Shown in pieces: positions 15,687 through 26,200 of a DNA stretch of 64,000 nt. The notes beneath the pieces are model-generated. The model saw only the letters and a list, made by a program, of their open reading frames with translations. It did no database searches and had not been told where the DNA came from. Numbering within the stretch: the first letter of the stretch is position 1; each line of letters begins with the position of its first letter. The position numbers were made by a program, and so were the translations under genes. Source of the stretch: Thalassobaculum litoreum DSM 18839 (lineage in GTDB: Bacteria > Pseudomonadota > Alphaproteobacteria > Thalassobaculales > Thalassobaculaceae); NCBI RefSeq assembly GCF_900102465.1, contig NZ_FNBW01000011.1, positions 62,001 to 126,000 on the forward strand. The letters are read 5' to 3'.

Positions 15687-16762
15687 GGGAAGACCTTCAG
15701 GGGTTGGGACGCGTCGCTGCCGCCCTGCGCCTCCAGGCCGTCGGCCTGGCTGGCTTCGGCGTGATGGCAGGCGACCGAGCGGCCGTCGGCCCGGGGGCGC
15801 AGAGCGGGAAGCTCGGTCCGGCAGAGGTCGGTGGCGAAGGGGCAGCGTGGATGCAGTGGGCAGCCGCTGGGCGGGTTCATCGGGCTCGGCGGCTCGCCCT
15901 CCAGGCGCAGCGGCCGCACCAGACGGCCGCGGCGGGACCGCGCCGCCGGCACCGCGCCGATCAACGCCCTCGCATAGGGGTGCGCGGGCGCGGCGAACAG
16001 ATCACGGCACTCCGCCACCTCCACGAAGCGGCCGAGATACATCACCGCCACCCGGTCGGCCACATGGCGCACCAGGCTGAGGTCGTGCGAGATGAACAGA
16101 TAGGCGAGCCCCAGATTGCGCTGCAGGTCGCGCAGCAGGTTGACCACCTGGGCCTGGACCGAGACGTCCAGGGCGGCCACCGGCTCATCGCAAACCACCA
16201 GTTTCGGCTCCAGCACCAGGGCGCGGGCGATCACCGCGCGCTGCTGCTGGCCGCCCGACAGCTCGTGCGGATAGCGCCTGGCCAGATCGCCGCCGAGCCC
16301 GACCGCCTCAAGCATGGCCGCGACCATGATCTTCCGGTCGGCGGCAGTGGCGACCTTGTGGATCTCCAGTCCCTCGGCCACCTGAGCCTCGACGGTGAGG
16401 CGCGGATCCAGGGCGCTGCGGCTGTCCTGAAAGATCAGCTGCAGGTCCCGCCGCCGGTCGCGCCAGCGGGTATCGTCCGCCGACGCCAGATCCTCGCCGT
16501 CGAACCGGATCGACCCGGCACTGGGGCTGAGCAGATTGAGCACCAGATTGCCCACCGTCGATTTGCCGCAGCCGCTCTCGCCCACGACGGCAAGGGTCTC
16601 GCCCGCCGCCAGGTCGAAGGAGACATCCGCCACCGCCGTCAGTTCCGGACGCGGTCCGAACAGGCTGGTGCGCGGCAGGCTGAAGCGCCGTGCCAGGCCT
16701 GCCACCCGCAGCAGCGGCCTGGGCTCATCCGGCTCTGTGGCCTCGGCGAGAACCGCGCTCAT
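15683..16762 (-). CDS. peptide-type ABC transporter ATP-binding protein (DppF/OppF family)
   Basis: A 359-residue ATPase. It has Walker A GESGCGKST, signature LSGGQQQR and Walker B LVVCDEP. The C-terminal oligopeptide-transporter domain has the conserved Cys pattern GCPLHPRCPFATDLC, known in this family to bind a 4Fe-4S cluster or to be structural. ATG 16762 (MSAVLAEA) is chosen for its 4-nt overlap with the upstream ATPase gene. It forms the heterodimeric motor with the product of 16759-17724. Confidence 0.88.
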   Translation of the reverse strand: MSAVLAEATEPDEPRPLLRVAGLARRFSLPRTSLFGPRPELTAVADVSFDLAAGETLAVVGESGCGKSTVGNLVLNLLSPSAGSIRFDGEDLASADDTRWRDRRRDLQLIFQDSRSALDPRLTVEAQVAEGLEIHKVATAADRKIMVAAMLEAVGLGGDLARRYPHELSGGQQQRAVIARALVLEPKLVVCDEPVAALDVSVQAQVVNLLRDLQRNLGLAYLFISHDLSLVRHVADRVAVMYLGRFVEVAECRDLFAAPAHPYARALIGAVPAARSRRGRLVRPLRLEGEPPSPMNPPSGCPLHPRCPFATDLCRTELPALRPRADGRSVACHHAEASQADGLEAQGGSDASQPLKVFP

Positions 16763-17724
16763 GCCGCCTCCGTCCGTACGGCCAGCGGATGATGGCAGGC
16801 CACCGCGCCGGACAGATCGGGCACTGCCGTGCGGCAGATCTCCGACGCATGGGGACACCGCGGCGCGAAGGCGCAGCCCCGAGGCATGGCGCGCAGGGAC
16901 GGCACGGTGCCGTCGATGGGACTGAGCCGCTCCACCTCGTCGTCCAGGAACGGCAGAGAGGTGAGCAGACCTTGCGTGTAGGGGTGGCGCGGCCGGGCGA
17001 ACAGCTCGGCGGCCGGCGCCATCTCGACCACGCGCCCGGCATACATCACCGCCACCCGGTCGGCGACCTCGGCCACCAGTCCCAGGTCATGGGTGACGAA
17101 CAGCATGCCCATGCCGAGATCGCGCTGAAGCCGGGACAGCAACTCGACGATCTGCGCCTGCACGGTGACGTCCAGGGCGGTGGTCGGCTCGTCGGCAACC
17201 AGCAGGGCGGGCTCGCCGGCGATGGCCATGGCGATCATCGCGCGCTGCTGCTGGCCGCCGGAGATCTGGTGGGGGTAGTCGCGGGACCGGCGGCGCGGCT
17301 CGGGAATGCCGACCAGGTCGAGCAATTCGACGGCGCGGGCGGCGGCGGCGCGGCGGCTGGAGCCGGTGCGGATGCGATAGGCCTCCGCCACCTGCCAGCC
17401 CAGGGTGCGCACCGGGTTCAGGCCGGTCATCGGATTCTGGGAGATCATGCCCATGCCGCGGGCGCGACGGGCGCGGTCGGCACGGCTCTTGGGGTCCAGC
17501 GGGGTGCCCTTGAAGGCGATCTCGCCGCTCTCCACCGACACGCGGCGGCCGAACAGTCCCATGACCGAGAGACAGGTCAGCGTCTTGCCGCAGCCGCTTT
17601 CTCCGACCAGGCCGAGCGTCTCGCCGGGGCCGATCCGCAGCGACACGTCGCGGACCGGAAAGACCGGACCGCCCGGAAGATCGATCCGGACGGTCAGGTC
17701 GCGAATTTCTAGAAGTGTACTCAT
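16759..17724 (-). CDS. peptide-type ABC transporter ATP-binding protein (DppD/OppD family)
   Basis: A 321-residue ATPase with Walker A GESGCGKT, signature ISGGQQQR, Walker [13 protein letters not shown] and the C-terminal [15 protein letters not shown] motif. ATG 17724 ([10 protein letters not shown]) matches family N-termini; an ATG at 17781 would add an unconserved 19-residue tail. It lies 73 nt downstream of the binding-protein gene and overlaps the next ATPase gene by 4 nt. Confidence 0.88.
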   Translation of the reverse strand: MSTLLEIRDLTVRIDLPGGPVFPVRDVSLRIGPGETLGLVGESGCGKTLTCLSVMGLFGRRVSVESGEIAFKGTPLDPKSRADRARRARGMGMISQNPMTGLNPVRTLGWQVAEAYRIRTGSSRRAAAARAVELLDLVGIPEPRRRSRDYPHQISGGQQQRAMIAMAIAGEPALLVADEPTTALDVTVQAQIVELLSRLQRDLGMGMLFVTHDLGLVAEVADRVAVMYAGRVVEMAPAAELFARPRHPYTQGLLTSLPFLDDEVERLSPIDGTVPSLRAMPRGCAFAPRCPHASEICRTAVPDLSGAVACHHPLAVRTEAA

Positions 17725-17797
17725 CAACCGCTGATATTCGGGGCGGGATGCGCCACGGCGCGACGGTCCACCGACCGCCACGCCGCAAGCGCCATCC

Positions 17798-19366
17798 TCA
17801 GCCGCCGACCCCGAAGGTCAGATTGTAGGGACGGAAGTCCATGTAGTAGAGCGAGTACGGCTCCCAATTGACGGACTTCTTGTGCGCGTAGGTCTCGAGC
17901 GGATTGTAGAGCATCGTGCCCGGAACCTCGTCGGTCCAGATGTCCAGCGCCTTGCGGTAGGCGTCCTTGCGGTCCGCCGTCTCGGTGCTGGAGACCAGCC
18001 GGTCCTGCTGCTTGTTGAACTCCTCCGGCGCCTTCCAGGCACGGTCGGGGAACGCCTTGTTGTTCTGGACGTCGCTGATCCGGCCCCACTGGGAGACGAA
18101 GGATCCGCTCGGATCCGGGATGCGGTGGGTGTTGGACCACGGGCGGATGTTGGTACCCTCGGCCTTGGTCACCTGGGACCAGTTCTCCACCGGCTCGACC
18201 TTCACGTTCAGACCGACATCCTTCCACATCTGCTGCATCGCCTGAGCGGCCTCGAGGCTGTTCAGGTAGTAGTTCAGCGGCAGGCGGTAGACGATTTCCT
18301 CGCCCTTGTAGGACGACGCCTCGACCAGCGCGCGGGCCTTCTCCGGGTTGAACTCGAAATCCGGATAGTCGGCCAGATAGATCTCATAGTCGGGCAGCTG
18401 GTGACCGTTCGGCGTGAAGTTCTTGTCGTTCCACAGCGCCTTGCGCAGCAGCGCCCGGTCGATCGCCAGGGACAGGGCCTGACGGACATTCTTGTCCTTC
18501 ATGAACGGGGCGTCCATGTAGAAGACCAGCATGTGGGTGTTGTCGAGCACCACCTGCTTGACCTCGATGTCGTCATAGCCTTCCAGCACCGGCACCTGGT
18601 CCGGCGGCACGTTGACGATGATATCGAACTCGCCGCTCACCAGACCGGCGACACGGGCCGAGGTCTCCGGCACCACCCTGAAGGTGATGTTGCTGGCGGT
18701 GGGCTTGCCGCCGAAATAGTCGTCATTGGCGACCAGCTTGATGTACTCGCCATCGACGAACTCGGCGATCTTGTACGGGCCGGTGCCGACCGGGCTGCGG
18801 CGCACCTGGTCGTAGCCGCGGGTCAGGTAGTCGCGGGCGTTGACGATCCAGCTCGCGTAGCCGGCCAGGCGCTGCTCCATCATGACGTCGGGCACACGGC
18901 TGACGATGCGAACCGTGTACTTGTCGACCCGCTCGGCATGGCTGATTGTGTTCATCTCCTGACGGCCGGTCGGGACGATCGGGCGATCGCCCAGCATGCG
19001 GCCGTGGGTGAAGGTGAAGACCACGTCGTCGGCGGTCACCTCGTCGCCGTTGTGGAACTTCACGCCCTCGCGGAGCTTGAACTCGATCGTCTTGTCGTCG
19101 ATCCGCTTCCAGCTCTCGGCCAGGCCCGGCACCAGCTTGGAGCCGCTGCCCTTGCCGTTCGCCAGGAAGTCGCGGCGGATCAGGCTGTCGAACATCGAGT
19201 AGATGATGCGGACATGGACGTTGCCCATGCCGTCGGCCGGCTCGAGCGTATCGGGCAGGTCATTGACAGCGACGACCAGCTCCGGCCGGTCGTCGGCCAA
19301 TGCCGGTCCGGCCATCAGGCCGAGCGCGACGAGCGCGCCTGCGGCCAGGCGGAAGAAGCCTCTCAT
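17798..19366 (-). CDS. extracellular solute-binding protein family 5 (peptide/nickel type)
   Basis: A 522-residue periplasmic binding protein. Its Sec signal peptide (MRGFFRLAAGALVALGLMAG, cleavage near ALA-24) is followed by the SBP_bac_5 pattern: LAESWKRIDDKTIEFKLREGVKFHNGDEVTADDVVFTF and SPVGTGPYKIAEF, with FMDAPFMKDKNVRQALSLAIDR in the middle. It heads the importer operon 17798-13849. Family 5 proteins bind peptides, opines, nickel chelates or oligosaccharides, and sequence alone does not choose among these. Confidence 0.88.
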   Translation of the reverse strand: MRGFFRLAAGALVALGLMAGPALADDRPELVVAVNDLPDTLEPADGMGNVHVRIIYSMFDSLIRRDFLANGKGSGSKLVPGLAESWKRIDDKTIEFKLREGVKFHNGDEVTADDVVFTFTHGRMLGDRPIVPTGRQEMNTISHAERVDKYTVRIVSRVPDVMMEQRLAGYASWIVNARDYLTRGYDQVRRSPVGTGPYKIAEFVDGEYIKLVANDDYFGGKPTASNITFRVVPETSARVAGLVSGEFDIIVNVPPDQVPVLEGYDDIEVKQVVLDNTHMLVFYMDAPFMKDKNVRQALSLAIDRALLRKALWNDKNFTPNGHQLPDYEIYLADYPDFEFNPEKARALVEASSYKGEEIVYRLPLNYYLNSLEAAQAMQQMWKDVGLNVKVEPVENWSQVTKAEGTNIRPWSNTHRIPDPSGSFVSQWGRISDVQNNKAFPDRAWKAPEEFNKQQDRLVSSTETADRKDAYRKALDIWTDEVPGTMLYNPLETYAHKKSVNWEPYSLYYMDFRPYNLTFGVGG

Positions 19367-19588
19367 GGCTCATACTCCAGTATGTGAACAGACCTGGAGT
19401 GTCGCAGGAGCCGGTGTTGTTTATGTGAGAGCTTCGCGGACTCTTTGTTGCAGTCGGCCGGTCGATTCTGTGACCCCTCGGCTGCAGTTTTGTGACGTCG
19501 ACCGCCGACGACGCCCGCAAGACGCCCCCTTGGCGGAGGCGATAGTCCTAAGGCTGAAGCGGGGCCGCCCCAGGAAGACCGGCGCCAT

Positions 19589-21049
19589 CTAAGGCGCGAA
19601 CAGCGGGAAACTCACCCCCAGCGCCCAGGCGAGGACCAGCCCAAGGGCGAGGCCGGACGCCAGGGGACCGGCCCGCAGACCCGCCACCCGCCCCACCGTG
19701 CCAAAGACGAGATAGAACAGGAGCACCACCGGCGCGATCATGAGCAGGAAGAAGAGCCCCTGGAAATCGAGCGCGACCGCCAGTCCCAGGGACAGCAGGA
19801 AGGCGCCGCGCAGAGCCAGACGCTGAAGCAGGCCGGCCCGCAGGGTCAGCATCGAATCCGCCACCATGAACGGAACCGCCCCCAGCGCCATGGCCGCGAT
19901 AATCCAGAAGCGGCCGGGTGTCGGCCAGAAATTCGCCACGTAGCGGTCGAGCGCCACACCGAACAGACAGCACCACCCGAGCAGCAGCACGAAGGCCGGC
20001 ATTGAAATCCGGCCCACGGAAACCCGCCACCATCGGATCAGCGCAAGCTGAACCAGCCCGAACACCGCCAGATGCAGGGCCAGATAGTCGGCCACCAGCA
20101 CGGGCAGAAGCTGGGGATTGAGGGGCACGGCAACCAACGGCGCCACCAGCGTCGGCAGCAGGGAGGCCGCGGCGACCTGCCGGCCGGTCAGTCGACCCGA
20201 CGTCGCCTCGATGCCGCGAACCAGGGGCGCGATACTCCCGAAGATCAGCACCAGGCCGGCAAACAGACCGAGGATCGCCCAGCCGGTGGGCCAGATGGTT
20301 GTCTCGGCATGCCGGCCATAGGCCTGGTCGATCCATCGGAGCGCGGCCTGCCGGGCGGCCCGGTTGTGCAGGATGGAGACATGCTCGGCGAAGGGCGCCA
20401 CTTCGGCACGGCGGGTGACCTCGTCCGCGGTCACCGTCTGTCCCTCGACCGCCTCCGGCATGACCTGCCGCGCATAGTCCAGCGCCGCAGCGCGCAGGCC
20501 CTGCTCCCATTCCCCCGCCAACAGCAGCAGCGTGCGCGGCGTGTCCGGCGTGATCGCCTGCGAGTAGGCCGACAGCAAGACGACCGGCCCGATATCGGAC
20601 CGCTCGGCGGCGACACGGGCCAGCACGTCCGTCGCCATGGAATGCCCCAGCAGCGCGACCGGTGCCTGCCCGTCGGAGACGGCATCGATGACCGCCTCGG
20701 TCTGCGCGATCAGCAGGCGTGTCGTGCCCGCCACCGCGGTGACGTCCCCGGACATCGGCAGCGGATGGCGCCCGTGTCCGAGAAAATCGAAGCTGAAGAC
20801 CCGGTAGCCGGCACGGGCCAGCGGCAGGGCATAACCCTGCATCATCTGCCGCGACCCGGCAAAGCCATGGGCGATGACGACCACCGGTCCCTCGGCTCCG
20901 GATCTGGCGTAGGCGGTCACCGGGGTGGCGCTGACAGTCAGGTCCCGCGTCTCCACGCGCGTGCGCGCCGCCTCAAGCACCGCCAGAGAGGCGAGGATCA
21001 GGGCGCCGGCTATGACAGCGCCGACGACGGCCGCTCTGGGTGATCGCAT
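19589..21049 (-). CDS. membrane-anchored alpha/beta hydrolase with polytopic C-terminal domain
   Basis: A 486-residue protein in two parts. After an N-terminal TM anchor (residues about 8-26) there is an alpha/beta-hydrolase domain with the oxyanion HGFAGS (61-66), SFDFLGHGR, and nucleophile elbow LLGHSMA with Ser137. From about residue 270 it becomes hydrophobic with roughly eight predicted TM helices. The hydrolase part probably faces the periplasm. I do not know a characterised protein with this layout; lipid or ester hydrolysis at the membrane is the obvious guess. Upstream (19367-19588 lies on its 3' side) nothing else is recognisable. It diverges from mtgA. Confidence 0.7.
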   Translation of the reverse strand: MRSPRAAVVGAVIAGALILASLAVLEAARTRVETRDLTVSATPVTAYARSGAEGPVVVIAHGFAGSRQMMQGYALPLARAGYRVFSFDFLGHGRHPLPMSGDVTAVAGTTRLLIAQTEAVIDAVSDGQAPVALLGHSMATDVLARVAAERSDIGPVVLLSAYSQAITPDTPRTLLLLAGEWEQGLRAAALDYARQVMPEAVEGQTVTADEVTRRAEVAPFAEHVSILHNRAARQAALRWIDQAYGRHAETTIWPTGWAILGLFAGLVLIFGSIAPLVRGIEATSGRLTGRQVAAASLLPTLVAPLVAVPLNPQLLPVLVADYLALHLAVFGLVQLALIRWWRVSVGRISMPAFVLLLGWCCLFGVALDRYVANFWPTPGRFWIIAAMALGAVPFMVADSMLTLRAGLLQRLALRGAFLLSLGLAVALDFQGLFFLLMIAPVVLLFYLVFGTVGRVAGLRAGPLASGLALGLVLAWALGVSFPLFAP

Positions 21050-21279
21050 TACCCGAACCCCTCCCGCACGCGGCCCGACCTTGGTTGATCAGGACCGCAA
21101 CAAAAGAAGTAGTACCGCCGGGACGAACGGCGACAAAGCGCGTTACCACACCGGCCCGCTCCGTGGCCGGGTCGGTTGACAGGACCGGTCGGACGACCCA
21201 TCACGGACCGACTGACGCAGACGAGGACGGGCGGTCGCCAACGCCGGCACTTCGCCGTCCATCGTGGGGGATGCGCATC

Positions 21280-21948
21280 ATGGCACGACTTATCCGGCGG
21301 ATTCTCCTGGCGATGCTGGTGGTCTTCGTCGTCCTTCCCGTGCTGGTCATCCTGCTCTACCGGGTGGTGCCGCCACCGGGAACGCCGCTGATGCTGTGGC
21401 GCGAGGCCTCGGCCGTCTATCGCTGGGTCCCCATGTCCGAGATGTCGGCCAACGCGGCCCGGGCGGTCGTGGTCTCCGAGGACCAGACGTTCTGCGCGCA
21501 TAACGGCATCGACTGGCGCCAGATGAACAAGGTGCTGGACGAGTTCCGCGAGACCGGCCGGCCGAGCCGGGGGGCGAGCACCATCACCATGCAGCTCGCC
21601 CGAAATCTGTATCTGCCGCCCTCGCGCTCGATCCTGCGCAAGGCGGTGGAGATCCCGCTGGCGCTCGGGCTGGAACTGCTGGTGCCGAAACGCCGGATCC
21701 TGGAACTCTATCTGAACGTGGTCGAGATGGGCGACGGCATCTACGGGGTCGAGGCGGCCGCCCAGCGGCATTTCGGCAAACCGGCAAGCGGCCTCACACG
21801 CACCGAGGCGGCCCGTCTCGCCGCCATCCTGCCGAACCCGCTGGACAGAAATCCGGCGCGCCCGTCCGGGGAGGTCGGCCGGCGTGCCCAGGAGATCGCC
21901 CGCGACATTCCTAGGCTGACCCATCTGTTCAGCTGTTTCGAGACCTGA
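21280..21948 (+). CDS. mtgA: monofunctional biosynthetic peptidoglycan transglycosylase
   Basis: A 222-residue family GT51 glycosyltransferase that polymerises lipid II into glycan strands. It has one N-terminal TM helix (residues about 5-27). GT51 motifs are in order: VVVSEDQTFCAHNGIDW with the catalytic Glu, RGASTITMQLARNLYL, KRRILELYLNVVEMGDGIYGVEAAA, and RLAAILPNPLDRNP. ATG 21280 is preferred because the GGGGG run is then at SD distance; ATG 21271 abuts that run and would add three residues. It is divergent from the membrane hydrolase gene. Confidence 0.92.
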   Translation: MARLIRRILLAMLVVFVVLPVLVILLYRVVPPPGTPLMLWREASAVYRWVPMSEMSANAARAVVVSEDQTFCAHNGIDWRQMNKVLDEFRETGRPSRGASTITMQLARNLYLPPSRSILRKAVEIPLALGLELLVPKRRILELYLNVVEMGDGIYGVEAAAQRHFGKPASGLTRTEAARLAAILPNPLDRNPARPSGEVGRRAQEIARDIPRLTHLFSCFET

Positions 21949-21964
21949 GCACGGTCCGGGACCG

Positions 21965-22987
21965 TCAGCCGATCAGGTGACCGACGAGATCGTTGACGGC
22001 GGCCTGCCGCACGTCGATCAGGCCGTCCCCCGCCGTCTCGCCCAGATAGGCGCAGATGCCGGCCGCCAGGAGCGTGCGGTTCCCAACCGTCGCTCCCGCC
22101 ATCTCCAGCAGCCGCTCCACCCCCGCGACCGAGGCCTCGCAATAACCCTCGAGATCGCCCTCCCCGGGCTCCGCCGCCGCAGGATCCGCTCCGCGCAGCT
22201 GGGGAAGATCGAGGGCGATGAACCGTCCGCTGACCATCCGCGTCTCGGCATCGTGAACCGGCGTCCCGCTCATCACCCCGGCAAGCGCCACGCCGGGGGG
22301 GACGGGAACGGCGAAGATCATGCTCATGACATGCTCGCCTTCCGGCTCGGTGATCGTGGCGTGCAGGCATTGGCCAAGCCGCCACACCAGTCCGCGCATC
22401 ACGACATCGCCGCCCGGAAGGCGCTCGCGATACTGCATCATGACGGTCCCGCGGTCGCCTTCGCCGATGACGATCTCGCCGATCACGAACTGATCGTGGC
22501 GATAGGCCGACCAGGCCGGGCTGACGACGAGATAGCTGCCGTGGACGAAGCGTGGGATCGCCTGGACGCCGGCGTCCGGGACTCCGGACCGGCGAATGGT
22601 CTCGCTCTGAAGCGGCGCCCCTCTGTCCGGGTCCGCGTCCTGGCCGGCCCGGGTCCCGTAGCGGGCGATCATCGCGGACCGGAACCCGGCGAAATCCACC
22701 GTGCGCAGCCATTCCCCGCCCGCCGGACCGCCGTCGGCCTCAAGCCCCAGGAGCTGGGCCAGGTCGTCGAAGATCGACTGATCGCGCGGCAGAGCGCGGC
22801 CGGTCACCCATTTATAGGCCCGACTGGGCAGGAATCCGGTCTGCGGGTTGATCTCCTGCAGCAGGCTTCCGAGTTCCTTCTGGGAGCCGGTGCCGAGGGT
22901 GCGCATGATCAATCGCAATTTGAGATCGAAGTGCCGGCTGCCGAGCCCCGAGGACGGTCCCGGCCAGCCCTCATGGCGCATCGACAA
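21965..22987 (-). CDS. uncharacterised protein with HTH-like N-terminus
   Basis: A 340-residue soluble protein with no signal peptide or TM. Residues about 20-80 (MRTLGTGSQKELGSLL ... RAYKWVTGRALPRDQ ... LAQLLGL) look like an XRE/Cro-type helix-turn-helix: helices, a short turn and a DNA-reading helix containing RAYKWVTGRALP. The remaining 250 residues have mixed alpha/beta character that I do not recognise (FVHGSYLVVSPAW, VIGEIVIGEGDRGTVMMQYRERL). A regulator with a ligand- or signal-sensing C-terminus is plausible but unproven. It is convergent with mtgA and divergent from the large RTX protein gene. Confidence 0.6.
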   Translation of the reverse strand: MSMRHEGWPGPSSGLGSRHFDLKLRLIMRTLGTGSQKELGSLLQEINPQTGFLPSRAYKWVTGRALPRDQSIFDDLAQLLGLEADGGPAGGEWLRTVDFAGFRSAMIARYGTRAGQDADPDRGAPLQSETIRRSGVPDAGVQAIPRFVHGSYLVVSPAWSAYRHDQFVIGEIVIGEGDRGTVMMQYRERLPGGDVVMRGLVWRLGQCLHATITEPEGEHVMSMIFAVPVPPGVALAGVMSGTPVHDAETRMVSGRFIALDLPQLRGADPAAAEPGEGDLEGYCEASVAGVERLLEMAGATVGNRTLLAAGICAYLGETAGDGLIDVRQAAVNDLVGHLIG

Positions 22988-23202
22988 GCCCGCTCCTCCC
23001 TCTTCTTTCTCTCTTCATGCTTCTTGCTCGGCGGGCGGGCACCTCAACGCATCCGAATAAGCTGAATCACAGAAATCATAATACAACTTCCCATCGCCGT
23101 CTTAATAGGAATTCCGATTTTTCCGACGGACGCTCAAATGACCAGAAGATTATCATTCTAAAAGCGAATTCTTACTTTTACCATATAAACGGACTGCAGC
23201 TG

Positions 23203-26200
23203 ATGCAAAACCGCATGGGCAACAACCGCCTGTCGTTGCCCGACGCGCCCGTGCCGGACTCCACAGACGGGACGCTTGCCGTCATCGACCTGGCCGTACC
23301 GGCGCGCGCTGCGCTCGCCGGCGTCCTGGTCGGACGTCATCGGATCTGTCTGCTCGGGGACACAACCGACCCATTCCAGTCGCTCGCCGACGCCCTGTCC
23401 CGGCCCGACGCCCCAGCCACCTCCGTCCATGTCTTCAGCCACGGCGAACCGGGCGTCCTGCATCTCGGCGGAGAGCGGATATCCCTGGCCACGTTGCAGC
23501 GTCACCACGCCGGGATCGCCGGTCTGAGGCGTGCCCTCGCCGGGCGGTCGCTCGTCCTCTACGGCTGTTCGGTCGGGCGTGACGAGGTCGGGCGGCGCTT
23601 CGTCGAAACCCTGTCACGTGTCTTGGTCGCGCCGGTCCTCGCGTCGTCGACGCCGACCGGAGGCCGCCTCTATGGGGGCGACTGGAAACTCGATGTGGCC
23701 GCCGGCGGAGCACCGGATGCCTTCCCATGCCTGATCGATCCGCAGCGGGCCGCGCGCTGGCCGGGCCTGCTCGCTGTCAACGTCACGAGCACGCTCGGGG
23801 ATGCGAGCGCAGGGACGCTTCGGGCGGCCGCCGCGGCTGTCGATCAGATCGTGCGTTTCAGCAATCTTGGCGCGACCGCGACGATCAACCTCGCTGCCTC
23901 GCCGACTTTCACGAATGGGGCGGCCACGAGTTTCGGCTTCACCGGAACAACAAATTCGCTGACGATCGGCGGTTCGGACATCGTCGCGGACTCCCATCTC
24001 TACTTCGATGTTTCCGCGGGACAGTCGCTGACGCTCAATTCCGGGGTTTCTTTCACCGGCGGCTCATTCGTCCTTCAGACGGCCGGCGGCGGAACCATCG
24101 CTCTGAACGGCTCGATCAGCGGGACGAGTAGGGTATGGGTTCTCGGCGGCACGACCGCCGAGATCGGCACGACGACCTCGGCGCCCCTGATCGATATCCT
24201 GGGCAACTCGACCGTCCGGTTCACCACCAGCGGTGCCTACACCTCGAACATCGAAGTCGAGGACACGGCGACCATCGATACCGGCGCCAACACCGTTACC
24301 ATTAGCGGGACCGTGACGGACGACGGGACGAACGTGCTGGCCAAGACCGGCACGGGCACGCTCACGCTGACCGGCACCAACACCGCCTCGGGCTCGATGA
24401 CCGTCAGCCAGGGCACGCTCTCGGTCGCCGGGGACGGAAACCTGAGCGCCGGCACGGTGACGATCAACGGCGGCACCCTGGCGGTGACCGGGGCGACGAC
24501 GATCGACAATGCCATCGTGCTCGGGGCGTCGAACGGGACGGTGAATGTCGGCGCCAATGTGACGATGAGCGGGGTGGTCTCGGGCGCGGGCAACCTGACC
24601 AAGACCGGCGCCAGCACCCTGACGCTGAGCGGCACGAACACCTATACCGGCACCACGACCGTCACCGGCGGCACACTCTCGGTCTCGACCGACAGCAATC
24701 TCGGCACCGGCAACGTGGCCCTGAACGGCGGCGGGCTGACGGTGACCGGCGCGACCACGATCGACAATGACATCTCCGGCACCAGTGGCCTGACGAAGTC
24801 CGGCAGCGGCACCGTCACCCTCAGCGGAACCAACACCTATTCCGGCGGGACCACGATCAACGGCGGCACCCTGCAGGTCTCCGGCGGCAACGCTCTGGCC
24901 GACGCGGGTGCCGTCTCCGTCGCGTCCGGCGCGACGCTCGATCTGAGCAATACGAACGAGACCATCGGCAGCCTTACCGGCAGCGGCACGCTCAATATCG
25001 GGAGCGGCACGCTCACGCTGACCGATTCCGCCTCGACCACCTTCTCCGGCACGATCAGCGGCAGCGGCACGATCGCGGGGGGCGGCACCTACACCGTCGC
25101 CTCCGGCGCGACGCTCGGCGGAACCAGCACCTTTTCGACGGCGGTCACGGTCGCGAGCGGCGGCACCATCGCGCCCGGCAACAGCCCCGGCACGATCTCC
25201 ACCGGCAACCTGACCCTCGCCAACGGTTCCACGGCGACGATGGAAGTCGACGGCACCGCCGCCGGCACCGGGTACGACCAGATCAACGTCACCGGAACGG
25301 TGACCATCAGCAACGCGACCCTCAACGTAGTGCTGGGCTACACGCCGGCCGCGGGCGACAGCTACACATTGGTCAACAACGACGGTGTCGACGCCGTCAC
25401 CGGAACCTTCAGCGGCCTGGCCGAGGGCGCCACCCTGACGGCCGGCGGCCGGACGCTCCAGATCAGCTATGTCGGCGGCACCGGCAACGACGTGACCCTG
25501 ACGGACGTCACGCCACAGCCCGGTGGCTCCGATGGCGGCGGCGCTTCCGTGGGCGGCGAAACGCTGAGTTCAGGCGGGACGTCAGGCGATGTCCTGCGGG
25601 GGACCACCGGCAACGACACGCTGTACGGCTTCGCCGGCAACGACACGCTGAGCGGTGGGATCGGACTGGACATTCTGTACGGCAACCTCGGCGACGACCT
25701 GCTCTATGGCAACCAGGATGCGGACTCGCTCTGTGGCGGCCAGGGCGCCGACACGGCCTATGGCGGTACGGGCGATGATCTGCTCTGGGGCAACCGGGAC
25801 GACGACCACCTGTACGGCAATCAGGGGGCCGACCGGATCTACGGCAACGAGGGCGACGACCGGATCCGGGGCGACGACGGATCCGACACCCTCTATGGCG
25901 GACAGGGCGCCGACACCCTCTCGGGTGGCGCGGGCGACGACCGGCTCTTCGGTAATTCCGGCGCCGATGTCTTCCGCTTCGGCGAGGCGGACGGGGCCGA
26001 CGCCCTCTACGGCTTCTCCATCGGCGAGGACAGGCTGATGGTCGCGGCCAATGCGAACGGCACCGGGATCGCCAGTGCCGACAACCTGCTTGCCCGGCTG
26101 TTCAACGACGGGGCGGGCAATACGGTGCTCGACCTCGGCGGCGGCCATTCCGTGACCCTTGTCGGGCTGTCCGCCGATCAGTTCGGGACGGACAGCTTCC

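Noticed and set aside
19203-19592. Plus-strand frame ending in an AT-hook-like KRGRPRK
   Set aside because: Overlaps the signal-peptide end of the binding-protein gene on the other strand and has no supporting start or homology.
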